A stretch of 64,000 bases of DNA, from contig FN649727.1 of the NCBI GenBank assembly GCA_000310025.1, positions 3,712,528 to 3,776,527 of the forward strand. The letters are read 5' to 3'. This stretch comes from Ectocarpus siliculosus. Its lineage: Eukaryota; Sar; Phaeophyceae; Ectocarpales; Ectocarpaceae. The translations under genes and the position numbers were made by a program. Of this stretch, positions 39,041 to 50,500 are shown one piece after another (the first letter of the stretch is position 1; each line of letters opens with the position of its first letter). Under the pieces are notes generated by a model that saw nothing but the letters and a program-made list of their open reading frames with translations, ran no database searches and had not been told where the DNA came from.

Positions 39041-39845
39041 GTGCAAACAAGGTGGGATTTCGAAAGACAGCCGGCGGCTGACCTTGGTGAATTCTGCCGT
39101 CTCGCCAGGGTTTCGCTCTCGACAATACGCGCGGCGATAGAGTTAAAAATGCACTTGAGCAATGCCACCACACCTCAGCTGTGCCCGCGGCCGCCAAAAG
39201 AAACGACAAAATAAAACTGTTGAGAGTCGTCGACGTTTCATTCCCCAGCCTTCTCAACTCTCTGCTGCAGTCGACCCCGCCTGGTCGATAGAACGCCCCG
39301 GGTCACCCCAGCTCGGCACACACGCTTCATGTCCCACCACAAGTCCTCCAATTGCTGCCGAGCCTTCTACTCCTCACACCAAAGGCAACCCAACAACCAA
39401 TCCGACAATTGACACTCACGGGACGCAGTCACCCGCAGATCAGCGGCGGTATTGCTGCCACACAACAGTGTACCCCTCACCGATAACTAGTAGTCCCTTC
39501 TACCTTTCTTCCATTGATAGACGCGATTCTGGGCCCATTGGTGGCACAATAGCCCCCCCAAACGACAGACTCCCTAGCTCTAATGCATCTTGGGAGGACA
39601 TCTTATCGTTCTCAGACGCCCGCGATGGCGGAATGACAGCCTCGGGTCATTCTCGATCAACCACCCGCCTGTTGGCGGAGTTCTCCCACTGCGCCCTCTG
39701 ATCGCCGGTGCCCCCCCCCCCGTGACGTGGTCACCACCGGCCTCTAGGCACCGCATGGATTCTCCATTGCCCCAACTCCCTCTGGCGTTGGCAGTACCCT
39801 AGAGACACCGTGTCCGCAGTATCCTCTATCTCTACACCCCCGCCT
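39041..39845. other. Intergenic, no gene seen
   Basis: Between the TIR element and the 3' end of the SET-domain gene. A 179-codon plus frame (39162-39701) is Pro/Ser/Thr-rich and without domain; it is not supported. Confidence 0.4.
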
Positions 39846-42800
39846 CTACTCCTCCTCCTGAGCCTCCTGCGGAGGGGCTGTTGCATCACCAGCTGGCGGT
39901 GCCGGTGGTGCCGGTGGTGCCGGTGGTGCCGGCGCCGTGAACTCCTCGAGGATTCCCGCGGCCGTCGAGTGCGCCTCTTTTCTGCCGAGGCGGTACCGCA
40001 CCACGTCCGCCAACCGCGGGTCCACTTTCCCTCTGCCGTTGCCCAAGCAATAGCTGCTCGTTTGAGAAGTCGTACGATTCGATGCGTTGTTCCACACGGT
40101 ATCAGAAACGCCCGCGAGGGAGGGACGGAGGGCGGCACGTTGGGAACCGAGAAAGGAACACTCGAGCACCACTTCGTTAAGCGAGGTTTCCCGGATGTTG
40201 CAGCGAAGCATGTGCGATAAGATGGGTGCTTGGGTTGACTGCCGAGAGAGCCTCGATATCTAATCTGCCTAAAACAAACCAATCAACCCTTTCGCTGCCT
40301 CCCACCCTCTCTCTCCCGAAAGACCGGCCCTCGAACTTGGAGCTTGCACAATACCTGAGCAGTTCTCTGTCCTGCTCTTCCGTAGACGGAAAGTTTTCGG
40401 ACCGGTACGCCTGCAACTCCTCGAGGTAGAGTTCGGCGCCTTTGATCATCCCGTCCTCCCCGTCTCCCATGAGCTCTCCGATCTTGGTCGCGATCGGCGG
40501 AACGAGCGGGAGCACCTTTCGGACCTTCGAACCACGACGAGCGCACAAGAGCGAACGACGAGGGGCCGGTGGCGCGAGAGGCACAGCGGCGAGAGGCCCA
40601 ACAACGAAACAAGTCACAATCAGCGCCGATCAGAGAGGTGCACTTGCGGAAGGAGGTACCTCAAAATCACGCTGTCCCCGCCGTAAAACATGAACCGGTG
40701 AGACACCAAAAGTACAACGCACAGCTGTTTCTTATTCTTGTTTGTTGACAGGAACAAAAAGCTCACACTTCCATTGGTATATTATAATAGTATGGTTGCC
40801 GGTTAGAGCTGTCGACGACACCAGCCGAAGAAAAACACACGGCCGCTACACACCACAAGCACGACATACACCGGGCCGACAACAAACAAACTCACCCCTA
40901 TCTCAAACCGTCGCTCGTCACCACCGGCCTCCCTCGCGAACCGCTGCTGCGCGCGCAGGAACAGCTCGTTCATCAGCCCTACCCTTTCCGCCTCAGACAA
41001 CGCACCCCGCGACCCTCGTTCTTCCTCCTCTTCTTGGGCCGCCGCTGCAGGGAGACCCCCCGCATCCCCGCCTCCTACAACGCCTTCACCCGCAGCCGCA
41101 GTCGCGGTCGCCGCTCCCGCCGTCTCTTTTACCTCCTCCGTGGCTACCGCTACGGTGTCTCGGACGAGAGCGTCCGAGCCACATAGCGGAAGCTCGAGCG
41201 GCACGTTCGGGGGCGCGGGGAAGCCGTACTGCACCATCAGCTGCTCGGCATTCAGCTGTTCTCCGTACGAAATGGTAACCTGCTTCGTCCAACAAACGCG
41301 AAGGGGGGAGGGGTGCGGGTGAGCAAGAGCACCATTGCCGTAATTTGATAAGGAACCTCTATTGGTGTTGCTGGCTGTTCGGCTCACTTGTTCCTCTGCT
41401 TCCATGCGTGCGCGTCAAACTGAGAGAGACCATCTGGTCAAGAATTGACGAGAAGAATGCCAAAAACGTCGTGTGGTCTCTGCGTTATCCCCGTACTCGA
41501 AAAACATATGGAGCCACGACAGGGGGTGTGAAGAAGAAGCTTGCCCCCAACTTGCATTTGACCATAGGTTCTCGAGAAATAGACTGCTGTTGCGCGAGTC
41601 GTTTTCTCGGGTGCATTTCTCTCTCACCTCTTCCCCGGCGCTGATATTGCGCATCGCTTGGAGCTGGAACACGCCCGGTTGTGATTCTCCTCCACTGATG
41701 TACGTGAAGTTCGCGGCCGGATCAGCGAAGCCGTGGTTGGCCATGTCCTGTTGTCGGTCAAATTACAAAGGGTTGGAACGCTAGACAAGGTGTGCGTACT
41801 GTTGATCAGTCGAAAATCAGTCTCCGCCCACCACAATTCTTGGGTCGACCGATCAGTCGCAACCAAGGCGATTTCCACAGTAGGGGGCATCGCACCATCT
41901 TCTCGCGCTTCTTGCAAAATGTTTCAATAGGGGGTCCGCATTCTGTCATGTCCATCCGTAGTCAGCCACTCTACGAGAGCCAAACCAACAACGTCATACA
42001 GATCGAAAGGAAGCAAGACGGCGATAAAGCGGGCTGGAACAGCGTCTTCGACCATTCGCTACTCCCCCTCTCGCATACGCCTAGCCCCCGTTTCAGACGC
42101 ACCAGAAAGGGCACGAACGCGAAACGATCGCCGTCAGCCGCGAACGCCCTGCTCCGCACCATTGCGAACGCCCAAAGCAGAGCCATCGGCACCGCATCCG
42201 TCTCCTTTTCTGCCGCTTCTTTTGTGGCCGCTGCTGTTGCTGTTTCTCCTGCTGCTGCCGCCGCCTCACCTTCGGCGGTCTTCCTAGTCGCGTACACGGC
42301 CGTCTTGGGGTGAGAGAGCAGCGTCCGCATCAGGTCCGGGTACAAGGAGCGCACCCGCTCGACTTGCTTCCGAGCCCGCTCGGCCATCCCGCTGTTGTGT
42401 AGCTGGCCCAAGAGGCGCTCCGGTAGGCAGAAGGGTACCTCAAGGGGAATGTCAGGAAAACGCCAAGAAGGGGGGGGAGAGTAGGAGATAAGGGGGACGG
42501 TGTGCGGTTCAAAAATAGATCCACTACAAGCTGGGACACGATCGATAGGCAAATGGTCAAGGCGCGGGTTTGCCATCGTAAATCGCGGACGCGCATCATC
42601 ATCGGTGTGTGAAGTGTGCAGCATGTCAATCCTCGAAAAAAAGCACTTGTAGATACTTTGAAGCGCACCCTCAAGAGGAAAGATCGCGACAACAGGTGAG
42701 TTCCGAGGCTTTTGACGCCGAAAAAAAATCGTCTCCTCTGCCGGCACCGTGGGCAGGCCTACCTGGACGTCACAGCTCTAGACAAGCCGATTTCTGCACC

Positions 42801-44404
42801 TAACGTTCTTGCGTGCTCCTCGCGTGTTCAAAAAGACCGTACATGCGACACCAACGAGAAAACCAACGACCTCAAGAATATCAATCGGGTAGCGCGTGCC
42901 ACCTTTAGTCACGCAAGTCTGAAATTCGCCCAACAGCTTTTTGTCCCGTCAAGAGGTTTTCGTGTGATTGTACGCGATTCGGGTGCCTCAGCTACCGGCA
43001 GCAAGCAGCACCGCAGCTGCGTACGCTACGAATCGCAGAAGAAATTAAGCTCGAGCCGTTGCTTTCGCCGATTCCGGCCGGAGGGTAAAAAAAAACACGC
43101 GAGTCACAACTATCATGTACCAATCATTCTGCTCTCACCGTCACCGTGTGTGGCTGAGGCAGCAAGCGGCCGTAGACATGCCAGAATTTTCCGCCGACCT
43201 GCGGGTCGGACGTCGCCTCAAGCAGGGCTAGCGCCAGCCGTACGTCCCAGGTCATGCCACGGGCAAAGTCTTCGTCAGAGACCGGGTCCCTTAGGTCCCC
43301 CGCGGCTTCCCAGCAGAGGTCGGTCTGACCATAGAGGCCCTGTCAATCAATCATCAGGCGCAGGTGACTCGCCTTTGCCGTATTCCACAAGAAACAATCA
43401 AGAGTCTCCTTCGTTGCTGAGAGCTGCCACTCTGGACGCCCTTTTCTTGGTTCGGGAATGGGACATTCCACAGGGTACTCTACTGTGTAGCCTTTACACG
43501 TGACACATGGAAAGTTGCACCCGCAAACAGCAGTAGGATAAAAACTGCAGAAAAACACCACCGTATGCATACAACACTCCGTGGATATACGAGGCTTGTA
43601 CTCATGAAGGAGGTTGAACTACTGTACGACAGCAACCCGTTCGCGCTTGCTGGTTGCACTCACACTGACTACGCCATCTCTGGTGGACCACAGGCAGATA
43701 TCGGAAGGGACCTCCAGCACCACCTTTGACAAAGAGGGGGGGGAAATCGTTGTCATTTCGGTGTTTTTTCAACGCATCCAGCAGCTGGCCCCATCACCCG
43801 CCGTTCGCCCAAACTTGCAATCCATAGACGTCGCATGAAGTCGACTCGTCGGCACCTCCGACGTAAATGAAAAGCACGCTGCGTCTCATGAGACCATCAG
43901 AGCAAGGGGCTCAAACAAGGTTTATACGAGGATCTCGAGCATGGCGTGTTGTCTCTCGGGCTAATCTTCCAAACGTGAAACAGGGCGGGGAACACTTGAT
44001 CTCCGGAGAACCATGATCGATCATGTGACCACATGATCACTGCTGGCTGCTGGCCTTGCCTGCCCTTGAGCAACATCCCCGTCGGCAAGCAAACCGCGGT
44101 AACCGCCCGCCGTCACACTGAGCGAGACAGCCTTGTCACGTATCCCGGCATTGGCGGCCAGCCACTCGAACATGTCGCTCTCCTGAGATGCTGCTGAGCC
44201 CCCGTTTTCCTTCTTGGTCGCCTGCACCTCACCAGGCCCGCTGCTACCGCTGCCGCTGCTGCTGTAAACCGAACATGTGGCAGACCGACAACAGTCCCTC
44301 CATCTGAGCGCCAACCCGAGTTTTGGCTGAGCGACAAAAGAATGGCATTTTGTCAAGCTGGACAGCAGGCTGAGAAGCCATGCCGTCGCCCGTATGGACC
44401 TCAT
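39846..44404 (-). CDS. Plastid SET-domain protein lysine methyltransferase (Rubisco LSMT/SETD-like)
   Basis: Nine minus-strand exons join in phase: 44404-44060, 43723-43664, 43339-43145, 42438-42103, 41747-41628, 41279-40896, 40724-40644 (tentative), 40524-40355 and 40032-39846, giving 625 residues. The N-terminus has a hydrophobic signal and HSFVAQP, a likely bipartite plastid presequence. SET landmarks in order: FEWLAANAG, YRGLLADGDVAQGQVVLEVP, LALALLEATSDP, FWHVYGRLLPQP, LLWAFAMVRSRAF, AFVPFLDMANHGF (Asn-His of the SAM site), VFQLQAMRNISAGEEVTISYG (catalytic Tyr) and EQLMVQYGFP. The C-terminal LSMT-type substrate domain includes VVRYRLGRKEAHSTAAGILEEF. Intron 1 uses a GC donor (GCAAGG). 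An Ala/Glu-rich insertion lies after the SET core. Substrate cannot be read from sequence; Rubisco or fructose-bisphosphate aldolase are family precedents. Confidence 0.87.
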
Positions 44405-44532
44405 GAGGAGAGAGGTGGTGGCGAAGGGAGGTATGCGGTGGTGCAACACAAGCGTACGAGGCAACAAGTGCGCAAGCGAGGGAGTTCAGCGACGCGTTCC
44501 TGTAGAGGCTTTGCGGCAACCCGGGGCTGAAA
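44405..44532. promoter_or_regulatory. Short divergent promoter, SET and ABC1 genes
   Basis: Only 128 bp separate the chosen start codons (44404 minus, 44533 plus). Both promoters and 5' leaders must overlap here, or the ABC1 start may be a later in-frame ATG at 44578 or 44617. No specific element is asserted. Confidence 0.45.
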
Positions 44533-47500
44533 ATGACAGTCCTTGGTCGCGGTCAGACATCCACGTACGTTGCATCGATGCTCGCTGCCCACACGCGGCA
44601 AACCACCGCGCTGTCCATGATCGTCCACGCGCAGATATTGGCATCGACAGCCGCTGTTGGTGGTGGTGGTGGTAGTGCCCGACCATTTGTTGCCCCGAGA
44701 GTGCAACATGTATGTCACCAGCACAGGTCGCCGTATCGTCCCGCATCAAGCATGGTTCTGACATCGGACAGGAGCGACATTCCTCCCGTGTCCTCGTGGA
44801 AGCCTCCATGGGAAGCGAGACGAGAGACGAGAGGGTCGCTGGCCGATGGAGGATATGATCCCGCAGCGATGGACAGCTACTTTGAGCTGCGTCCGGAACG
44901 GGCGTTGGGTCGCGTGGCACAGGTACGGACACCTCCAGTACAGACCAGAAGATCGGAAGTAGTGTTTTTTTTTTTTTTCTTAGTATGACACAAGGAATCC
45001 ATCTCTATCATAGAACAGAGTCTGAGACAGATTAGCAATGAATTCATAGCGTCAGAAAGTATTACGTAGTTGGTTGTGCATCTGTCTTCACGCGGTGTAG
45101 GAACGTCGGGAACGGAGAAAAAAATACACACACAGAAAAGACTACCCATTCGAGATACACCCACAGTCGAATATAATAAGACGGATGTCTCCAGGTTCAC
45201 GTGCGGACAAGTTCCCCTTGCGACGTGTGGTGTGGTTACACACCAGTTCAACCTCTTGTGGAGGGGGTGAAGAGTACGGATAGTTGTGTTGTGAGTAAGG
45301 GGAGAAGCGAGCCTGCTGCAGCAGGGTTCAACGTCCATTATACACTGACTCTATCTGTGGCAACACCCCGAAGGTAGATCTCCGACAGGTCATCTGACGT
45401 CACAATCTACGGCATTCACAACATGCATAAGGCCATTTCTTGCGGTTGTCTTTTTTTTATGATGTTTTTCTTTTTTCCTTCTCAAAAAAAGACAACTGGC
45501 CGTAGAAGGTCTTCTTACAATGTCTTTTTTCCTCAAAAAAAGATCGCCAGAAAAAGACAACCCGTTTTGGACAGCCCATCCTGTCTTTTTTTGGGGCGGT
45601 TTTGGACAAGTGGAGGCTGTCCAAAACTGTTGTCTTTTTTTGGTCACAACCACTTCACTCGTACCTAGAAACTTGAACCTTCGACGGCCCACCGCAAACT
45701 CTAACGGTGGTCACACGAGTTGTGTCATGTTGCTGGTACAGAGTCGGTGGCACCGGCGGTAGCCAATGTTTTTTCAGTGGGCTGGACCAGGTGGACAACC
45801 CGATGTGTCCGGCAAACAAGAGGCAAACAAACCGAGAGAGCCTGGACGCAGCAGCGGTGGGTCATTTTTCGTGTACTGTCAACCTTGCGAACCCAACTTT
45901 TGGGCGTCCTATAGCCTGCTGGTCTGTATCAATCATCACACAAGACGAACCATACGCACAGCTCGTGGCGCATGCCTTTATCATCGCTGTTGCTTGAGTG
46001 GGTGGCGAGGGAGTACTGGCAAACCAAAGTTGCGACACGGGCAAAAGAGCGAAAAAAATTGCTTGAAGATGCGGCGGATCATCTTTCCCGCTTGTCCACC
46101 ACTCTCGCGCTCACAATTTCTGAGCGTCCTATAGCCTCCTCGTCTGTATCAGCCACCACACAAGACGGACCATACACACAGCTCGTGGCGCATACCTTTG
46201 TCATCGCTGTTGCTAGAGTGGGTGGCGAGGGAGTACCGGTAAACCAAAGTTTTGACAGGGGCACAAGAGCAAAAAAAATGGTTGCTGGCGCGGTGGGCAT
46301 TTTTTCAGCGTGCTGTCGACTCTCGGCACCTCCATTCCCGTGCCTCCTATCGCCCTGTGGTCTCTGTCAGCCGCCACCCAAGACGGACCATACACACAGC
46401 TCGCGAGGGATAGCTTTACAGTAGGCGCTGCTTCACTCTGTGAGGAGATATCACCGAAAAACCATTTCGGTGGGAAGGTGCATGTATGTGTGACAGCAGC
46501 CGTTGCAGAGTCTGTTTATTTTTTGGTCGGTGAAAAAGGATCGACCAACACCGTAAGAAGGGCGTCATCTTTTTTGTAGATCCCTTTCTGGGTTGTCCGA
46601 AAGGGGGAAAAAAAGATCTGCGAAAGAAGAACCGCAAGAAATGGCCTAACTGGTAGTCTAGAAGGTCGAGTTCGGATAGAAAAGTTGCGGCAGGATCTGC
46701 AGCTATGTACACAATGTTTCTACCATGATACAGCAGTTTCTGACACGAGGCGGTATATGTTCGGTCTGCACTGCCAGCAGCAACCGGAACCGCCCCTGGT
46801 GTGTGTCGCACTCATCAACCACAGGTGTGCATGCTTGCTACCGTATCATCTTGTTTAGTGCTGCTTGGGCACATGGCCGCAAAGCAACACGCGTTGCTGT
46901 TGCGGTATTTCAGGACGACGACAACGACGCCGTTGAATACGTACAGATTGTATAAAGTACCGCTGATACTGCGGCAACAAATGACGTGATTGAGGGCCGA
47001 ACATTCCTCGCCATCGTTGACGTTTTACCTGTGTGACTAGACGTGACTGAGGGCCGAGCATTCCCTTTTGTACCACTGGTTTTGTACATGCAGCAAATTT
47101 CTACGTCAGCATGCCGCCACAACGAAGCGTTTGGCAGCGTTTCCAGGGTACTGCTGCAATTCACAATCCTGGCACACACGCACGAGCATCGTGTAGGCCA
47201 CGACCCACCAATCGACACCGCCATAGTAGTTGGCGGAGTCGTTTAGCGGGTTGCAAGGAAGGCTAAATTTCCAACCTCTTGTTACACTCGGTGCGCACAG
47301 ATCCTCGTGGAGGTTTGCGGCGTCCTACTTGCCCTGGGGATGGACTATCTCGTCAGCGGCAACGACACCGACACCGGCATTCGGGTGCCCACGGGGGAGG
47401 CGGAGGCAGGCGGTAACACGCCCACGCGCATCCGGGAATCGGTGACCCGCCTCGGACCCAACTTCGTCAAGATCGGGCAGGCGCTGGCTTCGAGACCAGA

Positions 47501-50500
47501 CTTGGTGGGGGAGGCTATCGCCGGAGAGCTGTTGCTCCTGCAGGACGCGATGCCGTTGTTTTCCAATGAAGTGGCAAGGAGGTTTATCCACGAGGTGTGT
47601 GTTTGTTGTCTTATTTCCGTCACGGTCAGCACCGTCGTGCCTTGGCAGACAGCTCTCGGCAGATATAAGTGTCTTTTGGGGCGACAGGACTTGCTGCAGG
47701 ATGCCGTATCGAAGTTATTGATGGAGGCTGCACAAGGAGGGGGGTTCGTGGGCATGCCCGCTGCGAGGGTGTGAGCGGGGCGAGGGGGGTCTTGGCCGGC
47801 GACCGGCGTAAGCTACACCGTCCGTATCGTTTTGGGGGAGTCCAACAAGGATGGCACGGCCTTGTACCTTGAGTTGCTTTTTCAGCAGTTCAGGTTGCAA
47901 CACGAAAGTTGCACGGGATGCTGTTGAACGTGAATGCAAAAGTTGCTCGGAACCAACACACTTGTGTCGGTTCATCGACCTAACGGATATACCACTCTTT
48001 GCACCCGCCACCAAGGGCGGGACATGAATCACCTCTCGAGTTGTGTTCCCTGTTGCTCGTCTGTATGGCAGGAGCTAGGGGGCTACCCGGAGGACATCTT
48101 CGAAGCCATGGGAGACACCCCTGTGGCGGCTGCGAGCCTGGGTCAGGTGCACATGCACGTCTGTTTTCTTTCCACCAGTTTACGCTCTGTGCGATACGGT
48201 CGAGCTCCCTGCAACTACAAGACGGGACGACAGCTTCAGTTGTTAACTCCGCCTGCGTGCCACAAATAGGCACATAGATACGACAGCAGGATACAGAAAC
48301 ACACGCGGAGAGACGGAGATAGATCATAGAGCCCCCGGCCCTCCTCTTGCTGTTGGGACAGGCACGCGGCAAACCCCAGACTGACAGATAAAGCCTCCAA
48401 CTGTGACAATTTCCCTTTTTTCTTCGACGCGTGCACAGGTTTACAAAGCCCAGATAGACGGCAGACCCGTCGCCGTTAAGGTTCAGCGGCCGGACCTGCT
48501 GGAGGCGGTTGGACTCGACTTTTACGTGGCACGCAGGGTTGCGGAGGCCATCACGCGGCTGTCGAGGAGCTCCAGCTTTTTCGGGGGCCGGCTGGTCGTC
48601 CGCAGCGACCTAGTGGCCGCGGTGGACGAGTACGGGTCGAGGCTGTTCGAGGAGCTGGACTACAGGAAGGAGGTGCTAAGGCGTTTTTTTGCGATTTTGT
48701 GTTTTACCAATGAAGGTCAAGATTATTTTTCTGTGTTATCGCCAGGGTATGTATTGCCCTTCTTTGTATTCATCTCTTACTATTATCCATTCTTGCTTGA
48801 ATCTTCGTGGTGAAGGGACTGTTTGTCGTAAGTAACAGGTTGTTGTTTCTTGTTTGTCATTCACATCGACCTCGCCTTGACCGTCCGGCTAGTGAAATGC
48901 CGTTGGCCAACGTGCAGCAAGAGGCACAAAGTCGAATTATTGTGTGCTTCATTAGTCACCACCGGGCGCGATGAACAGCTGACCAATGAAAACATGCCAG
49001 CCTTACAACGAGACACAAGGCACGAACGGACGTGCTCTCAAGACTGCGGGCTCCCCGGACACAAAACACAGTGTGTGTTTGTGTTTATGGTGTGTATGCG
49101 TGTTTCCAGCACCGACCGTGCTACACGCGGCCGACCGATGAAATCACGCCAGCCTCAGTGAGACGAGCGTGTATAATGCTTGATGCTGAGTCCAGCCACG
49201 TTTAGCACTTTTACCCACTGTTTACAAATGGACAGAACATGTTGACTCCCTCCGCCCCCCCCCCACTCCCCAAATCACATCACCTCTCACACGCTCGTGC
49301 AGGCGCAAAACATGGTGCAATTTCGTGAGCTATACCATGCTATGCCCGGCATACTTGTTCCGAAGGTGCTGCTAGACTACAGCGCGAAGCGAGTCATAAC
49401 GTCCGAATGGATCGACGGAGAAAAGGTATGTAGTGCCATAGGTTGGGCGCCGTGATAGACAATGGGGCTCTCAACATAGACATCAAAAACATCTGGAACG
49501 GTAGTTTTTTCATCACACCGTCAGCCAGGTGTCGGTCGATCAGCGTCAGAGGCCCATCAGAGAGGTGAAGGATAGCCTTGAGGTTATATTTCCCGCATGT
49601 ACTGCGGTGTATCATCTGCCTTACGAAGGCTTGAAGGAAGAATCAGCTGTAGCCAGCAAGCTGTCGCAAGACGATCTCGTGTTGATTCGTTTGATGCGGA
49701 CACACGCGCTGCTGGGTGCGACTCTTGGATGGTACAGTCGGAGAGCGTAGCCCCTAGGCAGGGTGCATGCAAGCTAGCTTGCCTTCGACGTTCATGGTTT
49801 GGGCTCGGGTGGGGGTGTACTCATCATCGTGCATGCCGTAGTCGTTAGACCGTTGACCTCGCATCCCTGCAAAGCCGGGACGGAGCACGCCGGGTTCTCA
49901 CCGGACCAGGCTCTTTGGGCTCGGGGGGGGGCATGTCGGCAAAAACAATCCAAACCGTGTCGTGTGTGTGTGTGTAGAGGCTGTAAGTAGCGCATGATCG
50001 TGTGTGGGACCAATACAGCGAGCATGCACCAAGTTGTCGCTCTTGCCGAGAATTGTCAGCGTTTAGACCAGGGAGGCGGCACTCGCGTGCTGACAATAGT
50101 TCGATAACGAGAGGGCTCCAGCTCCTAGCATTGTCATGTTCCCATATTTCCCTCTCTTGTTTGCCGTCACTTATGCACTTTTTCGTGGGCCCTTTTCCCG
50201 GCGTTACAGCGCATTCTCACAATTTGTTCACTTTCGACCCCCTACGTGTCCTTCACACCCATGATGTCGTTGCCAAATTTCCTTGATAAATGTGCAGACA
50301 GGGCAAAACTGCATCATTTACCGCTTCAGTGTCACAAAGTTCCTTATGTTCCTATCAACATCCTCTGTGGCTATCATCACGCTGCCTATCGCTACGACCG
50401 TCAATCGAAGCCAAGGCCCCCTTCACGGTCCGGTGGTTAACACGGTGCCGTACCCCCTCTCCCTCGGTTCACGCAAAACCCTCATCCTGCTGTCGATTTT

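Noticed and set aside
40177-40282. Alternative last SET exon ending SLQHPGNLA
   Set aside because: Phase-compatible, but the downstream exon 40032-39846 encodes the conserved-looking VVRYRLGRKEAHSTAAGILEEF, so that model was preferred.
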